In this document: piece after piece, positions 26,744 through 35,288 of the stretch
Numbering within the stretch: the first letter of the stretch is position 1
Layout: each line of letters opens with the position of its first letter
Origin: Chthonomonadales bacterium
Lineage (GTDB): Bacteria; Armatimonadota; Chthonomonadetes; Chthonomonadales; CAJBBX01
Direction of reading: 5' to 3'
DNA: 43,754 bases
NCBI GenBank assembly: GCA_013360745.1
Contig: JABWBA010000024.1
Span: 1-43,754, forward strand
The notes under the pieces: model-generated
Database searches by the model: none
What the model saw: only the letters and a program-made list of their open reading frames with translations
Told to the model about the DNA's origin: nothing
Made by a program: the position numbers and the translations under genes

Positions 26744-27872
26744 GCTCGAGGCCTTCCTCAATCCACTCAGTCGTTTCGCGGACCATCTTCTCCGGAGCGA
26801 ACTCCGTCCGAATCCGCTCGCGACCGATCTCGCCCATGTGCCGTCCCATGCCGGGATCTTCCATCACGGCGAGGATCGCCCGGGCCATCGCTTCGGCATC
26901 ATCCGGCGGCGTCAGGATCGCGCATCCTTCATCGCCAACGGCCTCCCGGATGCCCGGAATGTCCGTTCCTACCACAGGCAGCCCGGCTGCCATCCCCTCA
27001 AGGACGCCGTTGGGAACCCCCTCCCAGCGGGAACTGAATACGCAGCAATCGGAAGCCGCAAGAACACTGGGGACGTTGTCACTCCAACCGAGGAATCGAA
27101 CTGATCGGCCCAAGTCAAGCTCAAAGGCGAGTGCCTTAAGTGCCGTACCCAGGCCAGCGTCAAGACCTGGCAGTATTAGAAGGAGCCTATCCGGTGCACA
27201 TCGAGCGCGATCGAGTACGATCCTCCATGCACGCAGCAATGTTGGATGATCTTTGAAGGCATGGAGATTAGCCGCCATGCACGCGAGCCACATGTTATCT
27301 GTCAGTCCGTTATCGGATCGCCATATGGTACGCTGCGGAATCGAGTTCGGGATCTCGACACCGTTGTGAATGACCCTGATGCTCTCTAGGGGAGCGCCAA
27401 GCGTATTCGCAAGGAAACCGGCGCCGTGTCGCGAGTTTGATGCGAACCACGGCGTCGAACGCACCGCTAGTCTCTCCCAGCGAGGTTCCACCCGTTGGCG
27501 ACCTTCGTCGCGTTGATTCCACATACAGAGGCGTGCACCCGTCAGACGCCAGATGAGTCCACTCGCGATATTCGGGCGCATGGTGTAAGGCAGCAAAACG
27601 GTCGGCCGGAACGCACGCAGTTGTCTCGCGAGCCTAAGGAGACTCGCAATACGGCGGCGCCTGCCGTTATCCCACTCAAGCTGGTGCACGACCCATGGAA
27701 CACCTCGTTCTTCACACCACTCCGCGCCTCCGGCCGACAGGTGGAACGCAGCTACCACCGGACGTACTGAACACAGCTGTCGATACCCCACGGCTAGGTA
27801 AAGGCTCTGTCTTCCCGCCCCTGCTAGGCCTAGTCCGTTCGGTAGAATGACTATATCGTACTGGTCACGCAT
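26730..27872 (-). CDS. GT-B glycosyltransferase, GT4 family (paralogue of 33131-34267)
   Basis: A 380-residue glycosyltransferase. LLPYTMRPNIASGLIWRLTG, then ARLCMWNQRDEG, is nearly the same block as in the GT4 gene at 33131-34267. The donor half contains HAFKDHPTLLRAWRIVLD, FLGWSDNVPSVLAASDC and the E-x7-E motif EGVPNGVLE, followed by AAGLPVVGTDIPGIRE. The first third (about 27.4-27.9 kb) is less GC-rich than the last third. It begins 2 nt after the stop of the preceding gene. Confidence 0.9.
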   Translation of the reverse strand: MRDQYDIVILPNGLGLAGAGRQSLYLAVGYRQLCSVRPVVAAFHLSAGGAEWCEERGVPWVVHQLEWDNGRRRRIASLLRLARQLRAFRPTVLLPYTMRPNIASGLIWRLTGARLCMWNQRDEGRQRVEPRWERLAVRSTPWFASNSRHGAGFLANTLGAPLESIRVIHNGVEIPNSIPQRTIWRSDNGLTDNMWLACMAANLHAFKDHPTLLRAWRIVLDRARCAPDRLLLILPGLDAGLGTALKALAFELDLGRSVRFLGWSDNVPSVLAASDCCVFSSRWEGVPNGVLEGMAAGLPVVGTDIPGIREAVGDEGCAILTPPDDAEAMARAILAVMEDPGMGRHMGEIGRERIRTEFAPEKMVRETTEWIEEGLERVGR

Positions 27873-27874
27873 TG

Positions 27875-28750
27875 TCAGTACCGGAACCTGTCAATTCGGG
27901 TGTTTAGGCGCTCGCGCAGCGAACGCCAGTAAGCACCCACAACGCTTTCTTTAGCTGGGGCTTTGTGCACGGACACTGAATACGGCTCGTCCTCAAGAAA
28001 CCCACGCCGCCGGTAATCAACGACTATCCCGTGACGCTCGAACAAGGGCACTACAGCGTCTCGCACCCACTTGCCGCGAGTAATCCCTCTGTGATCAAAA
28101 GGGTAGACCTGTCTGCCCGATATGGTAAATACGTGCCTGTTAACAGTCAACATCCTCTTGCGGGTCCTGCGCCCTCGAATGTGACTCGTCTCCTCAAACA
28201 TCCACGGGCTGTCAGTTGGCCGAACGTACCGGTAAAAATCGAGCCGGTTCCACAATCCAGGTTGAAGACAGAAGCGGTACCGAGCCGCTACATCCACTTC
28301 CCACAGCAACGGGTGTTCAGTCAAATGGAACGGACCGTGGCTTCCTCGCGGGGACAGTCCAATCTGCATTGTGTCTTGGTGTGTCCAGCTCGTCTGCGAC
28401 ATAAAAGCCGCGAACTCGGCTATTGTGTCGCGTTCCACTTGATCTTCGAGAAAGAAATCCTCCTGAAGGTAGAGGACTATGGGCGTCGTGATCGTCTCCA
28501 GGCACATGCGTAGGCGTGTGCCCCACGGGAGCTGTCGCCCCCGATGAAGACCCGTCTGCACGCATCTCAGCGCTAGCGAGGACCAAGAGAAGTCCTTGCA
28601 GTCAGTCAACAGGACTATTTCGCATTCGTTTGGTGACCAGTACTTCTCAAAGAGGTGGAAGAAAGGAGGCCAGCAGTCCTCGTACGCATCACACGAACTT
28701 ACGACAATCGTGACTAGATCATCGAGTGCCACGGACACTAGCACCTCCAT
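27875..28750 (-). CDS. Putative GT-A-like protein of unknown specificity
   Basis: A 291-residue protein that I do not assign to a named family. It begins with a strand DDLVTIVVSSCDAYEDCW, then a second strand IVLLTDCKDF, a helix RLRMCLETI and TTPIVLYLQEDFFLED, where the acidic QED sits where GT-A enzymes keep the DXD metal site. RFCLQPGLWNRLDFYRYV and WMFEETSHIRG follow. This order suggests a GT-A glycosyltransferase. No signal peptide or membrane segment is visible. The gene is clearly poorer in GC than its neighbours (a 60-nt stretch from 28081 has 28 G/C) and lies directly after a truncated glycosyltransferase, so it probably arrived by recombination. Confidence 0.65.
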   Translation of the reverse strand: MEVLVSVALDDLVTIVVSSCDAYEDCWPPFFHLFEKYWSPNECEIVLLTDCKDFSWSSLALRCVQTGLHRGRQLPWGTRLRMCLETITTPIVLYLQEDFFLEDQVERDTIAEFAAFMSQTSWTHQDTMQIGLSPRGSHGPFHLTEHPLLWEVDVAARYRFCLQPGLWNRLDFYRYVRPTDSPWMFEETSHIRGRRTRKRMLTVNRHVFTISGRQVYPFDHRGITRGKWVRDAVVPLFERHGIVVDYRRRGFLEDEPYSVSVHKAPAKESVVGAYWRSLRERLNTRIDRFRY

Positions 28751-28962
28751 TCCGTCGCGCCCAGGCCATAGGGCTGCGTCATATGGGGAACCTTCTTGGG
28801 ACGCAGGACTATATTCAATGCCACTCTGTGCTTACTGAGTTCCGGTAGATGCATGCGACGCGCATCCGCCTGCCTCTCCGCGCCGCCGAGCAAGAGACCG
28901 TTTAGGACGAAAACGAAGCGGCGGGGCGATGGTCGAGCGGGTGGCATAGAACGGGAGGTCAT
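28738..28962 (-). pseudogene. Truncated GT4 glycosyltransferase, N-terminal stub
   Basis: The frame starts with an ATG overlapping the TGA of the GHMP kinase (ATGA) and encodes 74 residues. Residues 16-31 (FVFVLNGLLLGGAERQ) are the standard N-terminal strand, glycine loop and AERQ helix of GT4 enzymes, and residues about 40-55 (PELSKHRVALNIVL) fit the second strand. Then the similarity stops and the frame ends after an unrelated tail (HMTQPYGLGATEW). The remaining 300 or so residues of a glycosyltransferase are absent. It overlaps the start of the next gene by 13 nt. The simplest reading is a gene cut by insertion or deletion when the low-GC neighbour arrived; a functional mini-protein is unlikely. 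Confidence 0.7.
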
Positions 28963-29963
28963 GGGGCCTGTGCAGCCACATCCAGCCCCTCGCACGGCCT
29001 CGGCTCGAACAGCCTGTCGGCGCCGGCTTCGAGCAGGGCCGCGCGCACGCGGTCCGGATCGGTCGTCAGCGCCAGGATCGTGCCGCCGCCGCCCGCTCCG
29101 GCCAGTTTGGCTCCGAAGGCCCCTGCCGAACGTGCGGCTTCGATGAGCCGTTCGTTGGCCGGACCGGACCCGCCGAGATCCGCCACGATTCGATGGTTCT
29201 CGTTCATCAACGCTCCCAACCGCCTCCAGTCGCCATCCAGCAGGGCGCGCTTGCCGAGCCGGGCCAGCCGCGCGATCTCCTCATAGCCCTCGATTACGGC
29301 CCGATCACCCTCGAGCCATCTGTCCCGAGGCGAGCGGTGCACATCGCCGCTGTGGTGCTTGATGCCGGTATGCGCGGCGATCAGCGGCAGTTCCGGCACA
29401 TACGCGGCCAGCGGCTCCACGGTCGCCAGCGGCTCGTCCTCGGCCTGTTCGAGGCTGGCTTTACCGCGGCAGTCGATGAGGCTCAGGCCGCCGAACACGG
29501 CCATGTGCGCATCCTGATAGCCGCACAGCACGCCCAGGCTCCGGTACTCCACCCTGCGCGCCATCTCGGCCATCGCCCAGGGGTTGAGGCCCCAGCCGTA
29601 CCGGCGGTCCAGCGCTCCCACGGCCGCGGCGATGAGGGCCGCCGAGCCGCCCATCCCCGCCTGCACCGGAACATCGGTGCTCAGCTCCATCCGGAAGCCC
29701 GCATCCGGCCCGATGCCGAAGTGGCGCAGGATCGCCCGGCCCATATCGAGCCGATCCCCCGCCGGCTGCAGATCCGCCTCCCCGGCGATCATCAGCTCGG
29801 CCCCGCCGCAGGCGACCGTCAGCCCCTCTGCCGGGCGCAGCGCGCACTTCGCCCGCTCTTGCGTCGTGACGCTGATCACCGTCCCGCCGTACATGTCCGT
29901 CGGATTGCCGATGATCCCCACACGACCGGGGGCTGAACACAGGATCACACCGCCAACCCTCAT
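28959..29963 (-). CDS. GHMP-family sugar kinase (glucuronokinase-like)
   Basis: A 334-residue GHMP kinase that would phosphorylate a sugar, most likely at C1, from ATP. The three family motifs are present: PGRVGIIGNPTDMYGG (12-27), the phosphate loop QAGMGGSAALIAAA (101-114) and KLAGAGGGGTIL near 290. The GNPTDMYGG form and LGVLCGYQDAHMAVFGGL (143-160) recall glucuronokinases more than galactokinases, but HddA-type heptose kinases are also GHMP enzymes and an RfaE1-like kinase lies in this locus. The ATG overlaps the GT2 stop (ATGA). This is one of the most GC-rich genes here, next to one of the least. Confidence 0.83.
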   Translation of the reverse strand: MRVGGVILCSAPGRVGIIGNPTDMYGGTVISVTTQERAKCALRPAEGLTVACGGAELMIAGEADLQPAGDRLDMGRAILRHFGIGPDAGFRMELSTDVPVQAGMGGSAALIAAAVGALDRRYGWGLNPWAMAEMARRVEYRSLGVLCGYQDAHMAVFGGLSLIDCRGKASLEQAEDEPLATVEPLAAYVPELPLIAAHTGIKHHSGDVHRSPRDRWLEGDRAVIEGYEEIARLARLGKRALLDGDWRRLGALMNENHRIVADLGGSGPANERLIEAARSAGAFGAKLAGAGGGGTILALTTDPDRVRAALLEAGADRLFEPRPCEGLDVAAQAP

Positions 29964-30910
29964 CCCTTATCCTCGTTGATCTTCGGCATACCAACCATGG
30001 ACCGTTTCGCCAGCGATGCCAGCACCCGAAGCAGGCCCACGTCTCGGAGCAAGCCGGGCCATGCGCGGATGGCGCGACGATAATGGTACCACGCCTCTCT
30101 CCAATCACCCCGCTCATACGCCGCGAAGCCGGCGGCACACACCTCCCGAACATAGCCCCGAAGCTTTGCGCGGGCGATCTGGACCCCGTCCTGATAGGCC
30201 CGCTCGCAAGCGTCACAGCCCGGGTGCATCCTCCGGAGCTTTCGGAGCACCCGGATCCGGTTCGCGTACATCAGCTCTCCGTGTCGCGACAGCTGCTCGG
30301 GGAACGAACGGTACTCCGCCAGCGGCTCATCGAGACAGACCGTACGATATTGGTCCGCAATCCTGACCCAGAGATCCCAATCATCGCAACCGCGGATCGT
30401 AGGGTCGAACCCGCCGGCGTTCAGGGCGGCGTCCCGCCGAAACATCGTGTTGTTCGTGCCGATGTGGTTCTCCCTCTTCCACTCATGCACTCCGAACCGA
30501 TCCGGGTCGGGCGGTGCGCTCTCTCGCAGCCGCTCCCCCGCCTCATTCATCACGTAATAGGGGCCGGTGACAATCGCCACCTCTGGATCGGAGAAGAGTG
30601 GCGCCTGCCGTTCCAGCTTATGCGGCAGCCAGCGGTCGTCGTGGTCCAGCAGGCCAATCAGCTCACCCGATGCTCGCTCCAACGCCAGCTGCCGCGCCGC
30701 CGAAGTCCCCCGATTGCGCTGCTGCAGGAACACCACCCGATCGCCGAAGCTCCGGATGACGTCAGGCGTTTCATCTGTCGAACCGTCGTCCACTGCGATC
30801 ACTTCCACATGAGGATACGTCTGGCTCAGCGCGCTCTCGATAGCCTCCCCGACGAAACGAGCCTTGTTATAGCAGGGGATGATGACGGAGACCACAGGGA
30901 CGGCGCTCAT
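29960..30910 (-). CDS. GT2 family glycosyltransferase
   Basis: A 316-residue GT-A enzyme with VSVIIPCYNKARFVGEAIES, VIAVDDGSTDETPDVI, NRGTSAARQLALERASGELI and the DHDD metal site. TNNTMFRRDAALNAGGFDP and CDDWDLWVRIAD mark the acceptor half. The last 70 residues (YERGDWREAWYHYRRAIR) look like a TPR-like helical extension, seen in several GT2 proteins of glycan loci. The ATG overlaps the preceding TGA (ATGA), and its stop overlaps the kinase start, so it is tightly coupled on both sides. Confidence 0.91.
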   Translation of the reverse strand: MSAVPVVSVIIPCYNKARFVGEAIESALSQTYPHVEVIAVDDGSTDETPDVIRSFGDRVVFLQQRNRGTSAARQLALERASGELIGLLDHDDRWLPHKLERQAPLFSDPEVAIVTGPYYVMNEAGERLRESAPPDPDRFGVHEWKRENHIGTNNTMFRRDAALNAGGFDPTIRGCDDWDLWVRIADQYRTVCLDEPLAEYRSFPEQLSRHGELMYANRIRVLRKLRRMHPGCDACERAYQDGVQIARAKLRGYVREVCAAGFAAYERGDWREAWYHYRRAIRAWPGLLRDVGLLRVLASLAKRSMVGMPKINEDKG

Positions 30911-32130
30911 ATTCGCGCTCCCCCCAGAGAGCGTCGAAGCCGTCGGACGGCTCGAGCCGCGAGTCGTCGACCCCTCTGGACGGCTCGGCGAAGCGTCAAC
31001 GCCCCCGCAGAGGGACCTGCGGACCCGGGCAGAGACCGCATAACGTCATCGAGCCTGGCTGCAACCATCGATTCGCTGCAGGTGGCCTCAATGAGCCGTT
31101 GGCCCATCAGTCCGAGCTCCCGATACCCATCCGGCGAGGATAGCGTCGATATCGTATGCGCGGCGAGCTCTTCAGCCGTGGACCCGATGAGGACCTCACT
31201 TCCGTGCCGGGCGCCCAGACCCTGAATGCCGAACGATGTCGTTACAACCGGCACACCGGCCGCCATCGCCTCAACAACCTTGCCTTTCATCCCTGCTCCG
31301 TACCGAAGCGGCGCAATCGATACCATGGCGGCATCAAGGAATGGCGCCGTATCCGGCACGCGCCCCATCAGCCGAATCCCCGGCTGATCGGCCAACGCAA
31401 CAACCTCAGGTGGCGATGCGCCACCTACGACCGTTAGTTTGGCGTCCGGAACCGTCGCCAGCACGCGAGGCCACGCCTCCGAGACGAACCAGAGCAGGCC
31501 GTCAACGTTCGGCCTGTGCTTGAATCCCCCAACAAAGAGGACCTCACGGTCACGCAGGCGATCCGCCCGAACGGATGTGCGATATAGCAGCGGGACGACC
31601 ATTATCGGTGTAACAACCGATTCCTCGCGGAGGAGATCGCGGTCCTCGCAAGTATGAACGACGAGTCCATCAACTCCAGCATATGTCTCCAGCTCTCGAG
31701 CCTTCTGCTCCTCGCGGTTCGCCGGTTGCATCACGCCGAGCTGCCGTGCCGCTTCGCTGCGAGCGAAATGCACATCGCGCGTGTGCACGACCGTGCTCGC
31801 CCATGGTTGGCGCTCGTGCACGATGGCCATGTTCCACCATGCGCTATGCCAGAACTCGAACATCACCACATCGAACGGGCGCCGCCATAGCAAATCGCCC
31901 ACGCTCAAGTCCGATTCACCGGTAAGATCGATTCCACTATCCCGAAGCGCCCCCTCAGCCTCTTCCCGCCCATCATTGCGGAACGCGAACAGGGCGACAT
32001 CATGGCGTCGGCTCAGAATGCGCAGAGTCTCGACGAGCTGACGGTCGCCAGCGTTCCCGGTATAGACCGGATACGAAGGTGCGACTACGAGGATGCGGCG
32101 ACAAGGCGAGTCCGTACCGCCACGGCTCAC
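30907..32130 (-). CDS. GT-B glycosyltransferase, GT4 family
   Basis: A 407-residue glycosyltransferase. RILVVAPSYPVYTGNAGDRQ starts the fold, VVHTCEDRDLLRE and VLFVGGFKHRPNVDGLLWFV mark the linker and donor domain, and YGAGMKGKVVEAMAAGVPVV supplies the donor-binding Glu in the form used by a GT4 subgroup (GxGxKxKxxEAMA). FGIQGLGARHG follows. The start is placed at GTG 32130, 5 nt after the GT2 stop; the open frame continues upstream but only inside that gene. The C-terminal 45 residues are Arg-rich. Confidence 0.88.
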   Translation of the reverse strand: MSRGGTDSPCRRILVVAPSYPVYTGNAGDRQLVETLRILSRRHDVALFAFRNDGREEAEGALRDSGIDLTGESDLSVGDLLWRRPFDVVMFEFWHSAWWNMAIVHERQPWASTVVHTRDVHFARSEAARQLGVMQPANREEQKARELETYAGVDGLVVHTCEDRDLLREESVVTPIMVVPLLYRTSVRADRLRDREVLFVGGFKHRPNVDGLLWFVSEAWPRVLATVPDAKLTVVGGASPPEVVALADQPGIRLMGRVPDTAPFLDAAMVSIAPLRYGAGMKGKVVEAMAAGVPVVTTSFGIQGLGARHGSEVLIGSTAEELAAHTISTLSSPDGYRELGLMGQRLIEATCSESMVAARLDDVMRSLPGSAGPSAGALTLRRAVQRGRRLAARAVRRLRRSLGGARI

Positions 32131-32135
32131 TATGC

Positions 32136-33134
32136 CTATCGACCTCGCACCGTTCGCTGCATCCTGGCGAACCCAGCGATCAGGAGGCGACGAAGGAAGA
32201 CGGCAATACTGAGCAACGCGGCTCCAATGTAGCAAAATATCCGGAGCGCGCGCCTGTTCCGACATGATGTATCGAGGACGCCTTGCGCCGACGACGATTG
32301 GCACGCCATCCGGAATGCCCCTACCTCGTTCCGGCGTATCCGTGCGTAGAGCGCTTCTCCCCATGCGTCGCCTAGCTTTCGTACAGCCCTGCCAGCCGTG
32401 TATCTATCCGGCATCGCCCGAGCGTTCGCAACCCCCTGCCCTCGGGTGCGACGAAAAAACCAGGACTTGTTCAGGCGATCCTCCGATACGTGGTGAACCA
32501 CCGAGGCGCCGGGTACGTACAGTACAGCTCCTCCCGCATTGCGGATCCGACGGGCAAACTCCACTTCCTCACCGCCGATCAGCGCCTGATCCACGTACCC
32601 GAGCGCAGGATCGAACCCACCTACCGATAGTCCGATGTCGCGGCGCACCGCGAAGTTGCCGCCGCGGATCTCCGTCGTCGTACATACCGACTTCCCGAGG
32701 TCGAAGTATCCGAGATAAGCATCGAAAGAACGGTCGAGCCACGCCGGCCGCGTTTCTGGGTAACCGACCGTGATCCGGCCGCCTATACACGCCACGCTCG
32801 GGTCCTGCATCGCCTCGAGTATAGCCCGTATCCAGTTCGGCTCGGCAGTTGCATCATCATCGATATAGGCGACAACGGCGAACCGCGCCTCCCGTAAGCC
32901 TCGATTGCGGGCATGGGACAAGCCTATCGTCTCCTCTCGAACATATCGGAGGTGCGCTACTGATTCCGCTAGAGACGCGATCAGTGCTTCGGTGCAGTCT
33001 TCTGAGGCGTTGTCGATGACCAGGATCTCGTTCGCCCCGGGCTTCTGTGATTCCAATGAACGGAGACACGCCTCGAGCGTATCCGCTCGGTTGCGCGTGC
33101 AGATGATGACAGACACCGTCAGGCCGTCCGTCAC
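32136..33134 (-). CDS. GT2 family glycosyltransferase
   Basis: A 332-residue GT-A enzyme: VSVIICTRNRADTLEACLRS, ILVIDNASEDCT, GLSHARNRGLREARFAVVAY and the DDD metal site, then IRGGNFAVRRD, GGFDPALGYVDQ and GGEEVEFARRIRNAGG. The C-terminus has a hydrophobic stretch (about 300-322) that could be a membrane anchor. It parallels the GT2 protein at 25772-26743. The start is GTG at 33134, overlapping the preceding TGA by 4 nt (GTGA). Confidence 0.9.
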   Translation of the reverse strand: MTDGLTVSVIICTRNRADTLEACLRSLESQKPGANEILVIDNASEDCTEALIASLAESVAHLRYVREETIGLSHARNRGLREARFAVVAYIDDDATAEPNWIRAILEAMQDPSVACIGGRITVGYPETRPAWLDRSFDAYLGYFDLGKSVCTTTEIRGGNFAVRRDIGLSVGGFDPALGYVDQALIGGEEVEFARRIRNAGGAVLYVPGASVVHHVSEDRLNKSWFFRRTRGQGVANARAMPDRYTAGRAVRKLGDAWGEALYARIRRNEVGAFRMACQSSSAQGVLDTSCRNRRALRIFCYIGAALLSIAVFLRRLLIAGFARMQRTVRGR

Positions 33135-34267
33135 CCGGCCATTTCTCCGATGAACCCGGCCGTCGTCGAGAGGTTCGTCTCCGGATCAAAAGCCGTCGAG
33201 ATCCGTTCACGGTTCGCTCGTCCTACGGCGGTTGCAGCGACCCGGTCGCAGAACGCGGATTGTATTATATCTGCGAGGCCCACAGGATCGCCGAGGGGCG
33301 CTAGGCCGAGCGGAGTGACCACGCCAAGGACATCGCGGATACCAGCAATATCAGTCCCGACTACGGGCAGACCCATGGCCATCGCTTCCAGCACAGCGTT
33401 CGGACTGGCCTCGCTGCGCGCGCTATGCACCGCGAGATCCGCGGCCGCTAACAGGCGCTCTGGATCCGGCGCCGCCCCAAGAAACCGAACGTTGCGACTG
33501 GATAGCCCGAGGTCAAACGCAAGTAGCCTGAGAGCAGTACCTGGACCATAGTCCCGTCCGGCAAGCAGCAAGACGCTATCGCGAAGCCGCTCTCGAACGA
33601 GTGCCCAGGCACGGATCAGCGTCTCATGATCCTTCGAGTCGGAGAGATGAGCGATCATCACCGCGACCTTGGCGTCGGATGCGAGGCCCAGCGCGCGTCG
33701 CGCCTCGGCCCTGTCTGGTGGTGTCTCCGGTCCGAAGACTGCATTCCGGATCACTCGTCTTGGGCGGTGAGCGGGCAAGTCATGCTCCTGAGTCAGCCAT
33801 TCGAGCCCGACATCGCTGTTGGATAGGAATCCTGACATCGAGCTGACAGCCCGATGTTCCAGACGCCTGCCCATTCGGTGGAGGCCAACATCTCGCTGGT
33901 TCCAGATGCAGGCGCGTGCGCCCGTCCAACGCCACACGTTGCCGCAAAGGACGTTCGGTGGATTTGTGTATGGTAACAGGACGTCTGGCTGCGCCTGCCG
34001 GAGGGCGTGGCTGAGCCGCAGCATCCCTACCAGTCTGCCGCGGCGCGACCTGCGCCAGCGAACGGGCACGCTCCGACAAGGGATCCCTCTGGCCTTGCAG
34101 ATATCCACGATCCTCCCGGGCGTGTCGATGCCCCAGATCTCGACATCGGCCCCACAACGATCATGCAGGTAGTCTGCGAGGTAAAGACCTTGCCTTTCCG
34201 CTCCGCCGAGTTCCAGCGACTGCTGCACCAGGACCAGCTTCAGCCCAACGAGTATCGGAGGGCCCAC
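33131..34267 (-). CDS. GT-B glycosyltransferase, GT4 family (paralogue of 26730-27872)
   Basis: A 378-residue glycosyltransferase. SLELGGAERQGLYLADYL is the canonical GT4 N-terminus. LLPYTNPPNVLCGNVWRWTG and ARACIWNQRDVG match the block in the GT4 gene at 26730-27872. The donor half has HLSDSKDHETLIRAWALV, FLGAAPDPERLLAAADLAV and the E-x7-E motif EASPNAVLE, then AMGLPVVGTDIAGIRD. The start is GTG at 34267, 1 nt after the ATP-grasp stop. Confidence 0.9.
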   Translation of the reverse strand: MGPPILVGLKLVLVQQSLELGGAERQGLYLADYLHDRCGADVEIWGIDTPGRIVDICKARGIPCRSVPVRWRRSRRGRLVGMLRLSHALRQAQPDVLLPYTNPPNVLCGNVWRWTGARACIWNQRDVGLHRMGRRLEHRAVSSMSGFLSNSDVGLEWLTQEHDLPAHRPRRVIRNAVFGPETPPDRAEARRALGLASDAKVAVMIAHLSDSKDHETLIRAWALVRERLRDSVLLLAGRDYGPGTALRLLAFDLGLSSRNVRFLGAAPDPERLLAAADLAVHSARSEASPNAVLEAMAMGLPVVGTDIAGIRDVLGVVTPLGLAPLGDPVGLADIIQSAFCDRVAATAVGRANRERISTAFDPETNLSTTAGFIGEMAG

Positions 34268-34268
34268 T

Positions 34269-35288
34269 TTATCCGCCTAGCCGGACCAGGAAGTCCTCGA
34301 CCTGGGCATCTTCGGGCCATATGTGCCCCGGATGCCATACGAGGTCCCTGTCCCAGTGGCCCGGGCAGTGCTGGACGGCCCATGAGACATAGGTGTAGCT
34401 CACCTCGCCAACGACTGCCTCGCTCCCGCGCCAGAGACCGTCGATAGCACAGCTCTGGGCGCACAGACGTTTGGTCGTCTCGAACGCAAGACGGATGAAC
34501 GCCGGATCGATCTGCGTATGCTCGTAGTCGATCTTGCCGCTACCGCTGGCTCGAAAGTCCTGATCCCGGTTCCATCGCCTGAAGCCGAAGGCCCTATTCC
34601 CAATAACCGTGATACGAGTATCGTGCGCGTTGTTGGGCAGGTACTCCTGAAAGAGAACGTAGTTTCGATGGACCTCCCACGGCAGGCCAGCAGGCTCTGG
34701 AGCTGGAGGGTAGCCGCGACGCACGAGACGCCATGCGGCCCGGATCCGTGCCCATCTTGATGGCCAGGGGCCGGGAGCTTCATCTCCGAGAGAGCGGACA
34801 CCGCTGCTGAACAGGGCCTCAATCCAACGTACGGCGGTGGCACGGGTATCTATAAGGCGTACGTTCTCCGATCCTGCTCCGGACCAGAGTTTGAGCACGA
34901 GTGGGAACTGCGCGGATGAGAGCCACTCCAGGGCCTGATCGCGGTCGAAGAACACCGACGTTTGGGGCGTCGGGATGTGGAGGGCCTCCAGCAGAAAGGC
35001 TTGGGCAAGCTTATCATCATAGTGCCAGCACGTCTTCTGGTCCGGGTACACAGCTAGCCCGAGCTCTCGCTCAACCACAGGCAGCAATCTGCGCGCGATC
35101 TGCCTGTGTTCAGGCAGGTGCCCGTGGCGCCACATGAATCCGGCACAGCCTCGGAGCTGCGACACGATGTCCGGCCGGCGGACATCGACCCAGCGGACCT
35201 CGTGTCCGGCTGCATGGAGGGCGCGCGCCCATCGGGGAGCCGACGCGTCGTCCCGACCGTAGTTATCTGGTTGGATGGCTACAACCAT
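34269..35288 (-). CDS. ATP-grasp domain protein of polysaccharide loci
   Basis: A 339-residue ATP-grasp protein. The N-terminal preATP-grasp part (1-90) includes HEVRWVDVRRPDI. YPDQKTCWHYDDKLAQAFLL and PTPQTSVFFDRDQALEWL lead into the ATP-binding block FPLVLKLWSGAGSENVRLI, whose Lys contacts ATP. FQEYLPNNAHDTRITVIGN and AFGFRRWNRDQDFRASGSGK follow, with metal and phosphate ligands near GEVSYTY. The family is RimK-like and makes amide or thioester bonds between a carboxylate and an amine, so it may attach an amino acid to the glycan, but its substrate is not known. The ATG overlaps the capA-like stop by 10 nt, tying the two genes together. Confidence 0.85.
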   Translation of the reverse strand: MVVAIQPDNYGRDDASAPRWARALHAAGHEVRWVDVRRPDIVSQLRGCAGFMWRHGHLPEHRQIARRLLPVVERELGLAVYPDQKTCWHYDDKLAQAFLLEALHIPTPQTSVFFDRDQALEWLSSAQFPLVLKLWSGAGSENVRLIDTRATAVRWIEALFSSGVRSLGDEAPGPWPSRWARIRAAWRLVRRGYPPAPEPAGLPWEVHRNYVLFQEYLPNNAHDTRITVIGNRAFGFRRWNRDQDFRASGSGKIDYEHTQIDPAFIRLAFETTKRLCAQSCAIDGLWRGSEAVVGEVSYTYVSWAVQHCPGHWDRDLVWHPGHIWPEDAQVEDFLVRLGG

